From assembly GCF_003711515.1 (NCBI RefSeq), contig NW_021167080.1:4470381-4534380 (forward strand): a DNA stretch of 64,000 bases. The letters run 5' to 3'. A program made the translations under genes and the position numbers. The notes under the pieces were generated by a model. It had not been told where the DNA came from. It did not search any database and worked only from the letters and a program-made list of their open reading frames with translations. Position 1 is the first letter of the stretch. Each line of letters begins with the position of its first letter. This DNA comes from Sodiomyces alkalinus F11 (taxonomy: Eukaryota; Ascomycota; Sordariomycetes; Glomerellales; Plectosphaerellaceae). Shown piece by piece: positions 36,214 through 48,713 of this stretch.

Positions 36214-37110
36214 ATGGGTACGTACGAATCATTTTCAAATGCGACTTTTACCTGGTGAATGGGTTGGCCCTGGGATAGTCCGAGCGATGGATCGAAGGGC
36301 GGGGGGGGAGAGGGCTCGGTGGACGACACGTTTGGGCAGCCGACGACGACAGATCATGACGAGCGACGAAGGACGATAGACCGAAGCCCACGAGCGCGCA
36401 AAACACACAGCAGGCTGACTGAATGGCTCTTTCTAGTGAACATTCCGAAAACCCGTATGACCTACTGCAAGGGCAAGGAGTGCAAGAAGCACACCCAGCA
36501 CAAGGTCACCCAGTACAAGGCCGGCAAGGTTCGTCGATCATCCCAGTTGTCTCTTCGCGAAACTCGAAGGCGCGACCCGATCCGACCGATATTCGCCGCC
36601 ATGGAACGAGGACTCTCCGCGTTTCGAGAAAAAGAAATTGGGAAACAATGCTAAGATAGGACAAAAACCATCCAGGCCTCGCTGTTCGCGCAGGGTAAGC
36701 GTCGTTACGACCGCAAGCAGTCCGGTTATGGTGGTCAAACGTACGTTGCATCCCATTGTTTTTGTTGCTCCGAGAAGAGAAGAGAGAAGGAGGGCAAGGC
36801 AACAGTGCTGATTCTCCCACAGAAAGCCCGTGTTCCACAAGAAAGCCAAGACCACCAAGAAGGTCGTCCTCCGGTTGGAATGTGTCAAGTGCAAGACCAA
36901 GCTGCAGCTGGCTCTGAAGCGATGCAAGCATTTCGAGCTCGGGTATGTTTTTATGTTTTTGTTTTTGTTTTCTTTTTCTTTTTCCTTTTCTTTTTCTTTT
37001 TCTTTTTCTTTTCTCGACGGCCGAATTTCCGTCAACTCCGTGTGACGGCCGCTAACTGTCTTCCCTGCAGTGGTGACAAGAAGACGAAGGGCGCGGCTCT
37101 GGTGTTCTGA
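36214..37110 (+). CDS. RPL42: 60S ribosomal protein eL42 (L36a/L44)
   Basis: Large-subunit E-site protein, 106 aa, the usual length. Five exons: 36214-36217 (only ATG G), 36437-36528, 36676-36740, 36823-36942 and 37071-37110. All introns have consensus borders (GTACGT, GTTCGT, GTACGT, GTATGT; ends CTAG, CCAG, ACAG, GCAG). Two zinc-ligand pairs are present: CKGKEC near residue 12 and CVKCKTK near 72-77. The product ends [13 protein letters not shown] as in other fungi. Residue 56 is proline (QTKPVF), the form associated with cycloheximide sensitivity in yeasts; glutamine there gives resistance. The 219-bp first intron after four coding nucleotides and a TTTTC-rich fourth intron are typical of highly expressed ribosomal-protein genes. 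Confidence 0.95.
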
Positions 37111-37497
37111 TCGGCCTTTGGTCTTGTCGTTATGGTCGTACCGATTTTTATGCTTCCTTTCTGTCTCGGCACGTGGGCATATGGATCATGCGGGTTGGAA
37201 CTATTTGGCGAAGGATGGGTTACCCGCTCTCAAACACTTGAGGAGAGGATCATGCATCACATCATAGGGACGAAATAAAAGCCCTTGCTCTTCCGCGACG
37301 AACTGGGATCGTTTACCATCGTTCTCCCCAAGTCTATTTGAAGGGCAGGCATCACGGTGACATGACGGTTAAAATGATGCAAGCGAGTCAAATGTCTGTT
37401 TATTCTAGGCTATCCGCGGATGGGAAGACCGAGACCGTCTACCACTTCCGTCAAGAGAGAACTTGTGTCTAAAAATGCGCACAATGTCCTACTAACA
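37111..37497. other. Convergent 3' flanks of eL42 and the 2H phosphoesterase
   Basis: Nothing beyond presumptive 3' UTRs was seen. Confidence 0.5.
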
Positions 37498-38673
37498 TCA
37501 AAACCCTTGCCCGAGATTGATGGTCCTGCCACCCCCGTACCACAACGCTCCACACCGGGCATCCAACCCCTTTTCCTGACCGACAACCCACTCACCGCAA
37601 AACTGCCCCCTTCCCTCATCGTCCCAGACCTCCTCCTCCAACCATCGGTTGATGTCGTCGATGGCCCGAACCCACGCCTCCCGCTGCTCGGGCGTCCGGT
37701 GGTCCTCGTCCGTCAGGAACCGGCCGAGCGTGATGTGGGCGCTCGGGACCTGGTAGCGCGACTCGATAGCCACGCCCGTCGACCGGGCCAGGTCGAACAC
37801 GTCCCGCCGGAGGTGATGGTACGTGTAGGCGTCGCCCCCGCCGTCGGCCGGGAGGAAGGAGACGGCGAAGGCGGAGAGGTCGTAGGAGATCATGGGCTTC
37901 ACCAGGCGGGGGCGATGGGAGTAGGTGAAGCTGGTGATGTAGGGTATGGCGGAGCGCATGGTGGCCACCAGGGCAGCGATTTCTTCGGGGGTCTTTGAGT
38001 GGGTTACCTCCAGGGTTGTCATGTGCATGCGGTGCTGCGGCATGAGCCAGATGTCTGGATGAGGACCCCCCCCATGCGTCAGTGCTAAGGCTGTGAAAGC
38101 GCAGCGAGCACCACCCCCCTTATACGACAGTTCCCTATCCACTCCATCGTCTGACAGCAGGCTAATCGAAGATTTTTCCACGGCGTACGAGGTCCCTTCA
38201 GTTTCGACTTACTCGGAGCTACGTTCTTGAGCAGGGTTTGCAGGTGAGTCGCAAGTCGGATGACGTGATCTGGTGGTCTGGCCCAGAACACCAAGCAGTG
38301 TCTCGGGTCTGTGAAACCGGGGTCGATCTGCGGGTTTTCGATCCTCAGCAGGAAGGGGTCAATGGCCAGCTCCTTAAAGTCGGGGGACAGGAACTTTGCT
38401 TTTTGTTGCTCGTTCCTGTTGGTCCTGTGCGCGGAATAGAGCGCCCGGATCTCGGCCTACGTGGTGGTGGGAGAGAGCGGTCAGACGTTGACGTTGACGA
38501 TGGACCTGCCACCTGCCATAGGGCGATATCACAGGACGAAGAGTGGACGTTACATGGTCATCTCTGCATGCCGTGATGAAGGCCTGGTACGGGTTCTGGC
38601 CCGGTGGAATGGTGATCCCGGAGAGGTCCTCCAATTTGTTCTTGGCGTCGGTCGACACTAGCTGGGAGCCCAT
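37498..38673 (-). CDS. 2H phosphoesterase (2'-5' RNA ligase-like) family protein
   Basis: Exons 38554-38673, 38213-38456 and 37498-38054 give 306 aa. The 2H superfamily includes RNA ligases and cyclic phosphodiesterases acting on 2'-5' or cyclic phosphates. Two histidine motifs of the form HxT lie at 132-134 (RMHMTTLEV) and 228-230 (SAHITLGRF), about 96 residues apart as expected for the two-lobed fold. Both catalytic histidines and threonines are intact. An N-terminal extension of about 120 residues precedes the fold. No targeting signal is obvious. The first donor is GTAACG, weaker than usual; the other borders are consensus. Substrate unknown. Confidence 0.8.
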
Positions 38674-40108
38674 CGTCTGTCTTTGCTTTCTTGTTTTTTT
38701 TTTGCTAGAATATATAGGATAGTCGCTGGTCTCCCGTCGTCTGAGCCTGGCCTCCTCGAGAATGCGACCGACAACTCGTTACGTCCCGGGGGCTCAGGTA
38801 AGGAAGTGAGTGTGAGTGTGCGTCAAGTGGCCCTTATCCGTAGAATCCAATATTCTGTTTTCTGCCTGGTATAGGAGATTTCCACGCCTGAATCACCCCA
38901 GCTGGCAACAGAAGGCAACAGCTGGTTAAGGTAGGACGTTCTTTTATCTTCTCACAAAGGTGTTCCCTTTAAAGTCACGTGACTATTCTACGGCAGAGAG
39001 TCTTTCTCATGTTGCTGACAAATCATCCAGACGTCAGGGGCAGAAATGAGGGTGAGCTTCTGGATTCACATCCAGATCAACATCTTCATTCAATTCATCC
39101 CTCGAATCCCATTGCCGGAGGAATACCGCAATTATTATTTCATGTTTTGGCAACCTCAGAATATGAGCTTTCTTCCTTCTATCCATACATGCTACTCTTT
39201 GGCATTTATTACTGCGTAATCATAGGCTCAACATATCAGTCTTCTCTTTCACGGCCTTCCTACTTTCTGCAGCATCGCATTGCTTTTACCTCAGTTACTT
39301 TACCTGCTTGTCCCTTGGTTTTCTGGGATATCCAGATAAGTCTGTCCTGGTATTCTTTCGAAAGACATCAGGCACACAAATCCCAAAATAACAACCACCC
39401 ATCTAACGCGTAGCTATCTCCGACTTGCAGTCTTCACTCCACATAGCAGTGACCTCTTTTGTCCTCTCAGGAACTATGGTTATTCCACTAATTAATCATA
39501 TTCACAGGGCTCAATATCAAAGGGAATGCCCCTTTGAACCATTGCCCTCTGAAGCCATGCAGGGGTAAGTATGCCGGATTGGCCGGATGCATCTCATGGC
39601 CACTGACCTAACCGACTCACCGGGCATCGTGCGCGGCTCGGTGTGAACCAACCCCTTAACAAGCGGAGATCCAATGGAGGCCCGCCTTCAGAGAGAGCTA
39701 CGGATTCAAGGCGAGCCGCAGGGTTGACTCCCACGATGCTCTTGCCCTACTATCTATACCCACGTTTATGTGATTCTTTGATATTCCCCGCCGAGGCTCA
39801 CGTACCTTCCTGTGCAGCTTTTCTTTTCTTAATTTTCTTCTTCTTCTCTTCTCCTTTGCTCTCTTTCTAGATCACCAATTCCTTCCTCCCATCTTCAACC
39901 CTTCATCCTTTTGCTATTCATACCCTGTTTGCCCCCTTGCCCCTTTACCCTTCTCTTTACCTCCTATTTTCTTTTCCCCCTCTCTCAGGTGGACAGGGCT
40001 CTGTCTTGTTGTTTGCCCTTCAGCTCACCGTTGCATTGCACTCTTGGTTCTCCTTTGCCAAAACTTACGCTCGAGCTCTGAAGCGGCTTACTCCCTCGAG
40101 CCGTTGCT
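38674..40108. other. Divergent promoter region, 2H phosphoesterase and DNMT5-like gene
   Basis: About 1.4 kb. A long pyrimidine-rich stretch (39820-40000) directly precedes the DNMT5-like start, typical of a fungal promoter or leader. Small frames here have no coding character. No chromodomain exon was recognised. Confidence 0.5.
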
Positions 40109-43100
40109 ATGGCCGACCAGCTATCGAGCCCGGGATCCAACGAAGGAGCTGGACTTGGCATACGAGTCAATCTTCCTTTCGAGATGGTCGTAACGGTTAG
40201 CGATGACTGTGATCGACTCATTCCCTACTCCTTCCAAATGCCTCGGGGAAGATCTTGCGAGCTTGGGTTCCCAAGCGAGCCCCCTAACGCTATAGAACGA
40301 CCTCGAGATGCTTATTCCAGACTTCTGGCCAAGGCCCTGGCTCTGGGTCTCGACTCGACCAGCCGCGTCAAGTTCACCATCGGAACCATGTTCTCGGGCT
40401 CCGATGCCCCCGTTCTTGCCCTCCGTGAACTCCGGGATGCGGCCATTGCTCAAGGACACCCAGTCCTCCTGGACTTTGACCATGAATTCAGCGTCGAGAT
40501 TGAGAAATACAAGGCGGCTTTCATTGGCAGAAACTCCAAGCCCAGAGGTCACATTTATCGCAATGCTATTGATTTGGCAGACCCGGATAAGAGGACAGCG
40601 TAGGTTACGCTTTGCTCTGGCTTTTGCCCCCCCCGCTTCTCAGTGATCAGAGCAAGACACAACTGACAGTCGGCTTAGCATGACTGCCGAAGGTTCCATG
40701 GCACCCATCCCAGAAGCACCGGACCTGTTGGTAGCCGGCTCTTCGTGCGTCGATTTCTCCAAGCAGAACAACCGGAGGAACCCGCTCTGGGCAGGCTCCA
40801 TCCTCAACCAGACGTGGCAAGAGTTCAAGGCCTCGGAGAAAGTTGAGCCCCGCCCGCCCTCGGCCCGGCACGAGGTGGTCGAGTTCTTCGAGAAACAGCG
40901 AGCTGCCCTGGCTCTGGGTGGACAAGGAGAGTCCACGCGGACCTTTGTGGCGCTCATCCAGTACATCTACCACAAGAGGCCCAAGGTGGTTCTTTTGGAA
41001 AACGTCGCCGGGGCTCCCTGGAAACAATTCTCCAATTTTTGGATGCCCTTTGTTGGATACGTGGCCGAGTTTGTCAAGGTGGATAGCAAGGATTTCTTGG
41101 TCCCGCAGACTCGCAACCGTGGCTATCTCGTCGCCGTCGACCAGTGGCACTATGGCGAGCAGTCACAGGCCATCGCCGAGACCTGGGCCCGGCTCATGCG
41201 AGGCAGCAACTGGTTCGAGAATGGCCACCCCCCCATACACAAGTTTCTCCTGGCGCCGGACGACCCGAAGATCCTCGAGGCCCGGTTCGTCGATGAGCGC
41301 CGGGTGGCCGAGAACCTGACGAGAGACCCCGAGGCACGCATGTGTTCCTACGACCACGCCAAAGTCCGGCGCGAGAGAGGATTGGGACCGACGCACCCCT
41401 ACACCCGCCTCGACGCCCGCGGGAACGTGACCCCCAAGGATTCCGCCTGGCGCGCGTTCCTCCAGTCGCAGGGCAACCGGGTCCTCGACCTCCTCGACAT
41501 CGTTTTCCTCCAGGCCGAGAAGGAAGGCACGGATCTCGAACACAAGACGAAGACGCTGGATCTCGGCCAGGGCGTGGAGCGTATGAACGGAAAGCTGGGG
41601 ATCGCCGGCTGCATCTTGCCGGACGCCAACCTGTTCCTCACCGATCAGGGCCGGCCCGTCTTGGGCGCCGAGGCTCTCATGCTGCAAGCCATCCCCCTGG
41701 ATCGCGTGCGCATCTCGGTCGAGACCCAACGCGAGCTGCACGATTTGGCCGGCAATGCCATGACGGCAACGGTCGTCGGTGCAGCCATGCTTGCCGTCTT
41801 TATTGCGGAACGCCAGGTCATGGGGGAAGAATCGGCCCTAAAGGGATCCGACGAGGAAGATGAGGCGGACATCATTCGTCGTTTGCCTGTCCTGGGTCAC
41901 CGAGAGCGTAGTGGCGGCCGCTTACTCTATCCCGCCCGACTGGAGACGTCCCTTCACTTCTCCACCACGAGGCGAGAGTTCACCAAGGTCGGCGAACTGC
42001 TAGACATCTACGCTCGGGGAAGACGATACTGCCCCTGCGGTGGGTTTCGCAAACACCACCCGGCCAGGGGTCTAAAGAAATGCGCCATCTGCGAAGAGAT
42101 CCGCTGCAACGAATGCGCCGGCAACCCTGATCACGACTTTGTGGAATATCGTCTCGAGAACGACGTCTGCTCTACGGACGAGACCACCGCGGCACTGTAT
42201 CGACTCTTGCCGGGACGTTTCCGTCTCGCCAGGGACGGCCTCCATGCCAGCGACCACCGTTTCGACACGCAGCGAATCCTTCGCCATCTGGTTGGTGACG
42301 CCGACTCGAGCTTGAACGCGGACATGTTACACGTGTTGCTGAAGAACCTGTGCGCCGTTCTCGATTCGGTCTTTTACTTGACCAAGATTCACGTCCGCCA
42401 AGTGATCACTGCGACTTACATGTCCCGCGACTGTCGTATGGACTTGGTGATGGAAGAAGATTGCATCAAATGGCAGCTTTTCCTGCACGCAGGCTCCAGC
42501 GCCGCCGAAGAAATCCGGGGAACGATGGCGTGGGAGCCTAGAGTGCCCATTGCTCGCGCTATCATTGACGACCCGGAGCTCAGTTTTCTTCCGGAAGCAG
42601 AGGATTGGAACATCTTCTGGTCGCGCGGTGAGGACGCCATCACCCTCACCTTCTCGCCCACCGACCAGGGACTCGCTTGCGAAGTCGAGGCGTACGACCG
42701 CCGTCTGATCACCGAGTGCCGTCAGGAGCCCGGGGTCTCCGATCTTGTAGAGATGCTCAGAGGCGAATTCAAGCGCAGCACATGCTGCGGTACTCCCATG
42801 GGTGTGCTTTATACTCGTCTCGGCGATGCCGGCCGACGGCGTCCGCTTTATGCTTTCAAGGACGTCGGCAGGGCTACCTCGCCCGGCCAAGACCACTGGG
42901 TTCTGGCTCGAAGTGTGAGGAAGGTCGATCCTGACGAATACCGGGACATCGTATGCCGCCTCCCCAAGCGCTAGGAGCAGCTGGGAGGACGTGGCACGTT
43001 CGATTGTCCCATTCCCGTCAAGTGGTTCAGGGCCTTTGCCAGTCCACCGAATTCGAATTCGAACTGGCCGAGCCTTCGTGGCTTCCGCGTCGCCCAATTC

Positions 43101-46100
43101 CCACCCGGCGTTTTGCAACCCGTCGGCTTTGCTTTCGAGGAGATGCATGTTGGTCACGGCCTGAAACGCTTCTTCCCCGACCCTGGACAGGGACTGTTTC
43201 CCCTGATGCAGCTGAGGCTTCCGATTCCCGACATGCACTTCCCGGTCCCGTTGCTCCCCAAGCTGTGGAACACGAACGGCCAGGTGTTCCAACACTTGGC
43301 TCTCCAAGCAGATGATGGCTCCGGGATGTGGCTCAGGGTTCAAGAAGATCACCATCGCGATGCCCTGCGCGTGGTCGAGTTCGCCACCCGGATGATCGGT
43401 CCTCACTTCTTCCCCAGGGAGATCCGTCAGGGCCTCCTCGTGGAGTGTGGGCAGGCGACTCTCGAACAGCTTGACGCCGATTTTCGAAAGCCGAAGCTGT
43501 TCCGGGTCTGGGAATCGGCCAAGTTTGTGGAAGTGTTCGAGGACCCGGCGGAACTGCCGCGCTACCTCGAGGCCCTCGACAAGCGCCCTTTGCCCCTGGA
43601 GCTCGACGTGCAGCTGGTCGAAGCGGGGGGGAAGCGACTCGCGGGACAACACCTGTACTCCGTGCGCCCCGACTTTGAGAGCCCCGTGTACCCCGAGCTC
43701 TTGATGAGGTTCCTTGTCAATCCCACCGCTCTTGCCCACGAAGCTTGGCAGAATTTGTCGTCGCAACATGGCGTCGCAGAGAAAGTGAGGACGTTCAGGC
43801 GTGATACGACGCAGCGAATGGGTTTCCGCGTGGAAGTCGGTTTCGTCGATCCGAGTCTGAAGAACCTGGCCCCTTTCCGTCACCACTTGCTGGCCGGCTT
43901 GTACAACTCCCCTCCCGACTTTGCAGATGCCGAGCAACAGATCATCCCCCCCTCGTTCGCGAAGAACAACATGGAACTCAGACCCGATCAGAGAAAGGCC
44001 GTCCTCTGGATGGTGCAGCAGGAAAGCCCCGCGACGTGCTTTGTCGAGAGGGAGACGGCAGAGTGCCTCGTCTCGGACACGATGCGCATGCGAGCGCACG
44101 CCGAGGCGACGAACCACGCCCGGGGCGGCGTCCTTGCGCATGACGTTGGCTATGGAAAGACGGTCGTCACCCTTGGCCTGATCGACTATCAGAAGCTGAA
44201 GAACCCGCACGGGAGTGTAGAGGAACGCCTGAACTGGACCCAACACGGCCATCAGCACCTCAAAGCCTCCCTCATCATCTGCCCTCCGCAAATCGTCCGA
44301 CAGTGGGAGTCGGAGGCGAAAAAGTTTCTAGGCAAGGGATGGAAGATTGTGACAATCCAATCGGCGACGAAGATTCTGAGAGCGAGCCTCGAGAGAGCCG
44401 ACATTGTGATTGTGAGCAGCTCGGTGATCGAGGACCTGAAGAGCTTGCGAAAGCTGGCGTTCCTCGTTGGTGAGCGCGAAGCGAATGTCAGGGATCTACC
44501 GGAGCGCGTGTTTGGGGAGTGGTATCGCGACAGTCTGGATCGGCTTCGACTTCATCGACAGACGTGGGAGGAGGACGGACATGTCGAGGCGGCCGACGAG
44601 ATCCGCGAGCTGCAACAGGTGCGAGACAAGGAGCTTCGACAGGCGCTGGGAAAGCGAGTTCCCGACTCGAGCAGGAAGGCGCAGAAGACGACAACGGGGA
44701 GTTCTCCTCTGCAACATACGACTGGGAAGGGCCAGCAGCAGCAGAAGCAAGAAAACCACGACGGGGAGGGCCCTCGAAAGTTGGCTTCCACAGTGTCCAC
44801 CGAGGAGGTCCGTTGCGTTTTCGAGACGGGCACCTTGCTCCAGCTGTACACCTTCGAACGCGTCGTGATGGACGAGTTCTCGTACGAGAACAAGTTCCTT
44901 TCCGCCTTTGTCAAGAACGCCGTGGCCGGCTCCAAGTGGATTCTCTCCGGCACGCCGCCCGTGGCGAACCTGGCCCAGGTGTGCGCCATGGGCGACCTGA
45001 TCAACATCCACATCGCCCGCTATGAGCCGTCCGTTCCCTCGTGGTTCCCTGCCATCACCAAAGGACCTCGACCCGACTACCTGACGAAATCCGAGTCGCT
45101 CCGATCGTACGGAGTGCCCAAGACGGCGCAGTTTGCTCTCGAACGTCACCAGCACGCTTGCCGGTTTCTCGAGGAGAAGGTGCGCCAGCAGGAGACGGAC
45201 ACGTCGCACATCCAGACCACCGAGCAGGCCGTCGTGTGCTACCTGGATCCTATCAGCGCCGTCGTGTACTACCAGTTTCACCGCAGGCTGCGCGACGCGA
45301 ACTGGGATACCGAGGAGGTGCCTGATGAGCTGAAGCCCATCATGTTATCTCTGCTGGCAGGCGCCGACGTGGCTTCTTCTTCGTCTTCTTCTTCTTCTTC
45401 CTCCTCCCAGAGACACAACCGAGCTCGGGAGAACCTGCGAACGACGTGGAGAAACACCATCCAGGCGCTGCTAGCCCAGGCATCGCTCAACTTGGCACCG
45501 TTTGCGAAGAGCCTGCAGAGCATGGACCTCGACGTCTCGGACAGCGGGAACGCCATTGACTTGATTACCCAGAGCGTTTGGAGCGTTTACGAGAGGGAGA
45601 TCACCCGCTACAAGAGGATGCTCAAGAGTCAGTTCGACATGACCATGTACTTGCTCGCCATGGCCTTGCGGGATGCTGCTGATCCCGGAATCCGTCTCAC
45701 CCAGACTCAGAACGCCAAGCGGGAGACGTACATCGCTCATTGGAACGACTTGCTAGAGGAGATCAGGACGCCGACGATTCCGGCAGAGAAGCTGGGCGAT
45801 AACCAAATCAGGGCGGTTCTCTTTGACGTCGTAGCACCGAAAATGGGACCCCGTGCGGAGGCGGGGGATGATGAAAGAGACTTTTGGGACCCGGAGCAGT
45901 GGTCTCCCTGGTACGGCGGCAGAGGGATTCATACCCCCCTCGACTGGTGGAATCTGACCGAGGAGGACCTTGCCACAATGTCTCGGGCGGAGCTGTGCTA
46001 CTTGAAGGCGGTCTTGACCCAGTTTGACAACTGTTGCGACAACGACAAGAGCAAAGACGGCGAAACAGGTCACGAGGAGGAGGAGGCGGAGGAGAAGAAC

Positions 46101-47561
46101 GGACCCGAAGAAGAGGGAGAAGACGACCTCAGGGCCGCGGTGAAGAATCTCTTGGAGACGGACGTCTTAACGAAGCGCCGAGCTGCCAATGAGAACGAAG
46201 TGGCCGACCACGTCGGGCTGAAGACCAAGGAGTGTCTCCCCGCCTACTGGGCCGATCAGACGAAAGCCAAGGATTTCATGTTCGGCAGCCGACTGTACGC
46301 GTCGCGTCCCAAGAGCGGCGAAGAGATCAGCGAAAGGGGCGTGCAGCAAGACCAAGTCATCAACCACTTCCAGATGTCCGTGCAGAACGTCGGCGAGGGC
46401 ATCAGAAAGTTTGTCCAGAGCTACCGCAATCTGCGCGTCGTCATGCGGATCATCGAGCTGCTCAGCAGGGGCGCGCCTGATGATGCCAGGAGAATCGACT
46501 GCGATCAGTGCAAGAGGGAGATCACGGCGGATACGCCCCTCGACCGGGTCTATCTCTTCATGGCGTGTGGGCATGTCGTTTGCTGTGCGTGCGCCCGTGC
46601 ATTCCAGTCGCCGTGCGAAGCCACTGCCACTGCCGCGACTTTTGGAGCGAAGAAGTGCGCGGCGCCTTCGTGTGGCTCGATGGATGGGGATTCTCTGGTC
46701 CGTACTGACGAGATCATCACGGGAAAGATTGATGTCGATACGGACGACAACGAGACGATTACGTTGAGGGGACCAAGCGCAAAGGTGCGAAAGATTGTCG
46801 AGACGATTCAGAAATGTGTCGTCGAGAAAGGAGAAAAGGCGCTCGTCTTCGTGGGGTTCCAGTCTCTCAAGACGCAGCTGTTCGAGGCGCTCAAGGACGC
46901 CGGCTTGGATGTCTACATGACCACGGGGTCCCCGCAAGATGGCGGTGTCATTGAGAAGTTCAAGATGCAAAAAGAAGGCGAAGGCAAGATGACGACCAAG
47001 GTCCTCATCCAGAGCCTCCTCACTTCCGAGTCGGCTGGCACCAACCTGCCCGAGGTCAACCACGTCATGTTCGCCTCGCCGCTGCATACCGACACGGAGA
47101 GCTACTACGCCTACCACCGGCAGGCCATCGGACGGGCCAAGAGAGCCGGGCAGACGCGGACGGTCCACATTTACCACTTTGTGACGGCGCACACCATGGA
47201 AGTGGAGGTTCTGGAGCACCGTCTGGGATATCCGCTTTATGTTTCCTCCGACTCGGACAGGGTCCCGATTGATGTGCAGCGGCGGGAGGCGCATGAGAAG
47301 AGGCTGCTTTATGGCAATAGGTCAGGTCGGGCCAATGGCAGTGGGAGTGGGAATGCCGGCGTCAAGAATGGTGGTCAGACTCGCCAGGCGCATCCTTCTA
47401 CTACGACGCCCTCCATTTCGACGTCTCCCCTTCTTCCTGGTGGCAATGCCCATGGACATTCTTCGATGAAGCGAATCGTGTCGCATATCGGGCGTCAGGA
47501 GGTCCGCAGACTACTTCGGTCACAGGAATATCACGAGTTTTTGGACGAGCTGGACGGTTGA
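40109..47561 (+). CDS. DNMT5-type cytosine-5 DNA methyltransferase with SNF2 ATPase and RING
   Basis: Members of this family, best studied in Cryptococcus, are ATP-dependent maintenance CpG methyltransferases. Exon 1 is 40109-40599; exon 2 starts at 40679 (79-bp intron, CTGAC branch site). Methyltransferase motifs: FTIGTMFSGSDAP (89-101, SAM site), SSCVDFS (C187, motif IV with Ser for the usual Pro), ENV (271-273), QTRNR (307-311) and GNAMTATV (522-530). A Cys/His zinc-ligand cluster follows at 615-651. After a single in-frame TAG (42972-42974) the frame continues into an SNF2 ATPase: GYGKT (44148-44162), DEFS in place of DEAH (near 44870), SGTPP, a C3HC4-like RING between the lobes (46497-46680), and a helicase C lobe with QAIGRAKRAGQ (near 47130). 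Total is about 2437-2457 codons, close to known DNMT5 length. Removing 42915-42974 as a 60-nt intron would give one 2437-aa protein; otherwise the locus makes a 928-aa methyltransferase and a separate SNF2 protein (first ATG 43143). Confidence 0.85.
42915..42974 (+). other. Possible 60-nt in-frame intron, or nonsense codon, joining the MTase and SNF2 halves
   Basis: GTGAGG donor after ...GCTCGAAGT, CTGAC at 42931 as possible branch site, and GCGCTAG as acceptor. Its length is a multiple of three and its last codon is the TAG. The branch-to-acceptor distance (about 40 nt) is long, and the translated segment also looks like coding sequence. Splicing and a point nonsense mutation are therefore both open. 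Confidence 0.5.
45373..45406 (+). repeat. (TCT)n coding microsatellite, polyserine linker
   Basis: It encodes about eleven serines in the linker between the two ATPase lobes of the DNMT5-like protein. Confidence 0.85.
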
Positions 47562-48162
47562 GTCGACGGCGCAGTTCAGCAGTCGGAAGAAAGGGAGAAG
47601 AAAAACAAGAAAGAAAGGAAAACACGATGAAACGAAACGAAAACCGAAAATCAGCACGAAACTCACCGACAGAAAATATATTCAGAGAGAGAGAGAGAGA
47701 GAGAGGAACAACCCCTTTTCTTCCCACCTCAACTTGCTTCTCGGGATCCAACGATGGTCTCGCCCAACAGACAAATTTGCTTTGTTGCCCTTTTCTTCTC
47801 TCTCTTCCTCGTTGGCCTTCATCATGTCGCACCGAAGAACCAAGTTTTGAGAAGCTGGACCGGAAATTGCAGGAATCGGGAATCAGTAACGAATGAATCT
47901 CAGGGATTCTTGTATGTATGGCGTTGATTTGTATGTAGTAGCTCATCTCTTCTTCTCTCTACTCCCTGAATTAAATAAAAATAAAAATAAAAAAGGAAAA
48001 GGAAAAGGAAAAGGAAAAGGCTTTGGCCACCAAATTCCTTAGACTTGGCTTAAATGCGATGTGATGCGTCGTGATACAGGATGGATTAGCGGATGGTATC
48101 TGTTTCTCTTGTCCTTTTCCTTCTTATTCCCTTCATCTTCTATTTGGACGTGCATAATACCC
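47562..48162. other. Convergent 3' flanks of the DNMT5-like gene and FMT1
   Basis: Contains a (GA)n microsatellite (47683-47704) and an A-rich (AATAAA)n followed by (GGAAAA)n array (about 47973-48019). No coding sequence seen. Confidence 0.6.
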
Positions 48163-48682
48163 CTACGCAGGCCCTTCCTCGGTCGAAAGTGGCAACAGAA
48201 CCCGCGTCGCAGGCTTACTCTTGTCACCCTCAGCCTTAATCTTGGCGACGCGCAGATACGCATCGCCTCCCCGGGGGGGGACCATCAGTACACTCCCATC
48301 ACCGGCCCCGGAATCGAAATAAGCCACTTGAGTATCCGAATCCGGCACCGCGTCCTTCCCGTTCCCTTCCACCCAAGCGACGACTCTCTTGCCATCAGTG
48401 TCAGGCGTAGCAGCAGACTCGTTCAACTTGTCCACCTCCGCGAAAGGGACAACCGATACGTTCTCGAGAATGAGCCGCCTACTACTACTACTCCTACTAC
48501 TGCCGCTACTCTTCTGCCCAGCGACGCCAACCCCGGAAAAAGGGGGGGAAGGAACGCGGACCTGACCCCAGAGCGGGCCGAGGACGCGCCACCGCCGGAC
48601 AAATTCGTCCGCAGTCCAGTGGCGCCAGCGCACGCGACGGTCGTCCTTGGTCAGTTTGGGCGCGTGGGCATACTTCTGCTCC

Positions 48683-48713
<31 letters not shown>

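Noticed and set aside
42975..47561. A fully independent SNF2 gene starting at ATG 43143
   Set aside because: Not excluded, but the 168 bp before that ATG reads as conserved-looking coding sequence in the methyltransferase frame, so a single interrupted or spliced gene is the simpler model.
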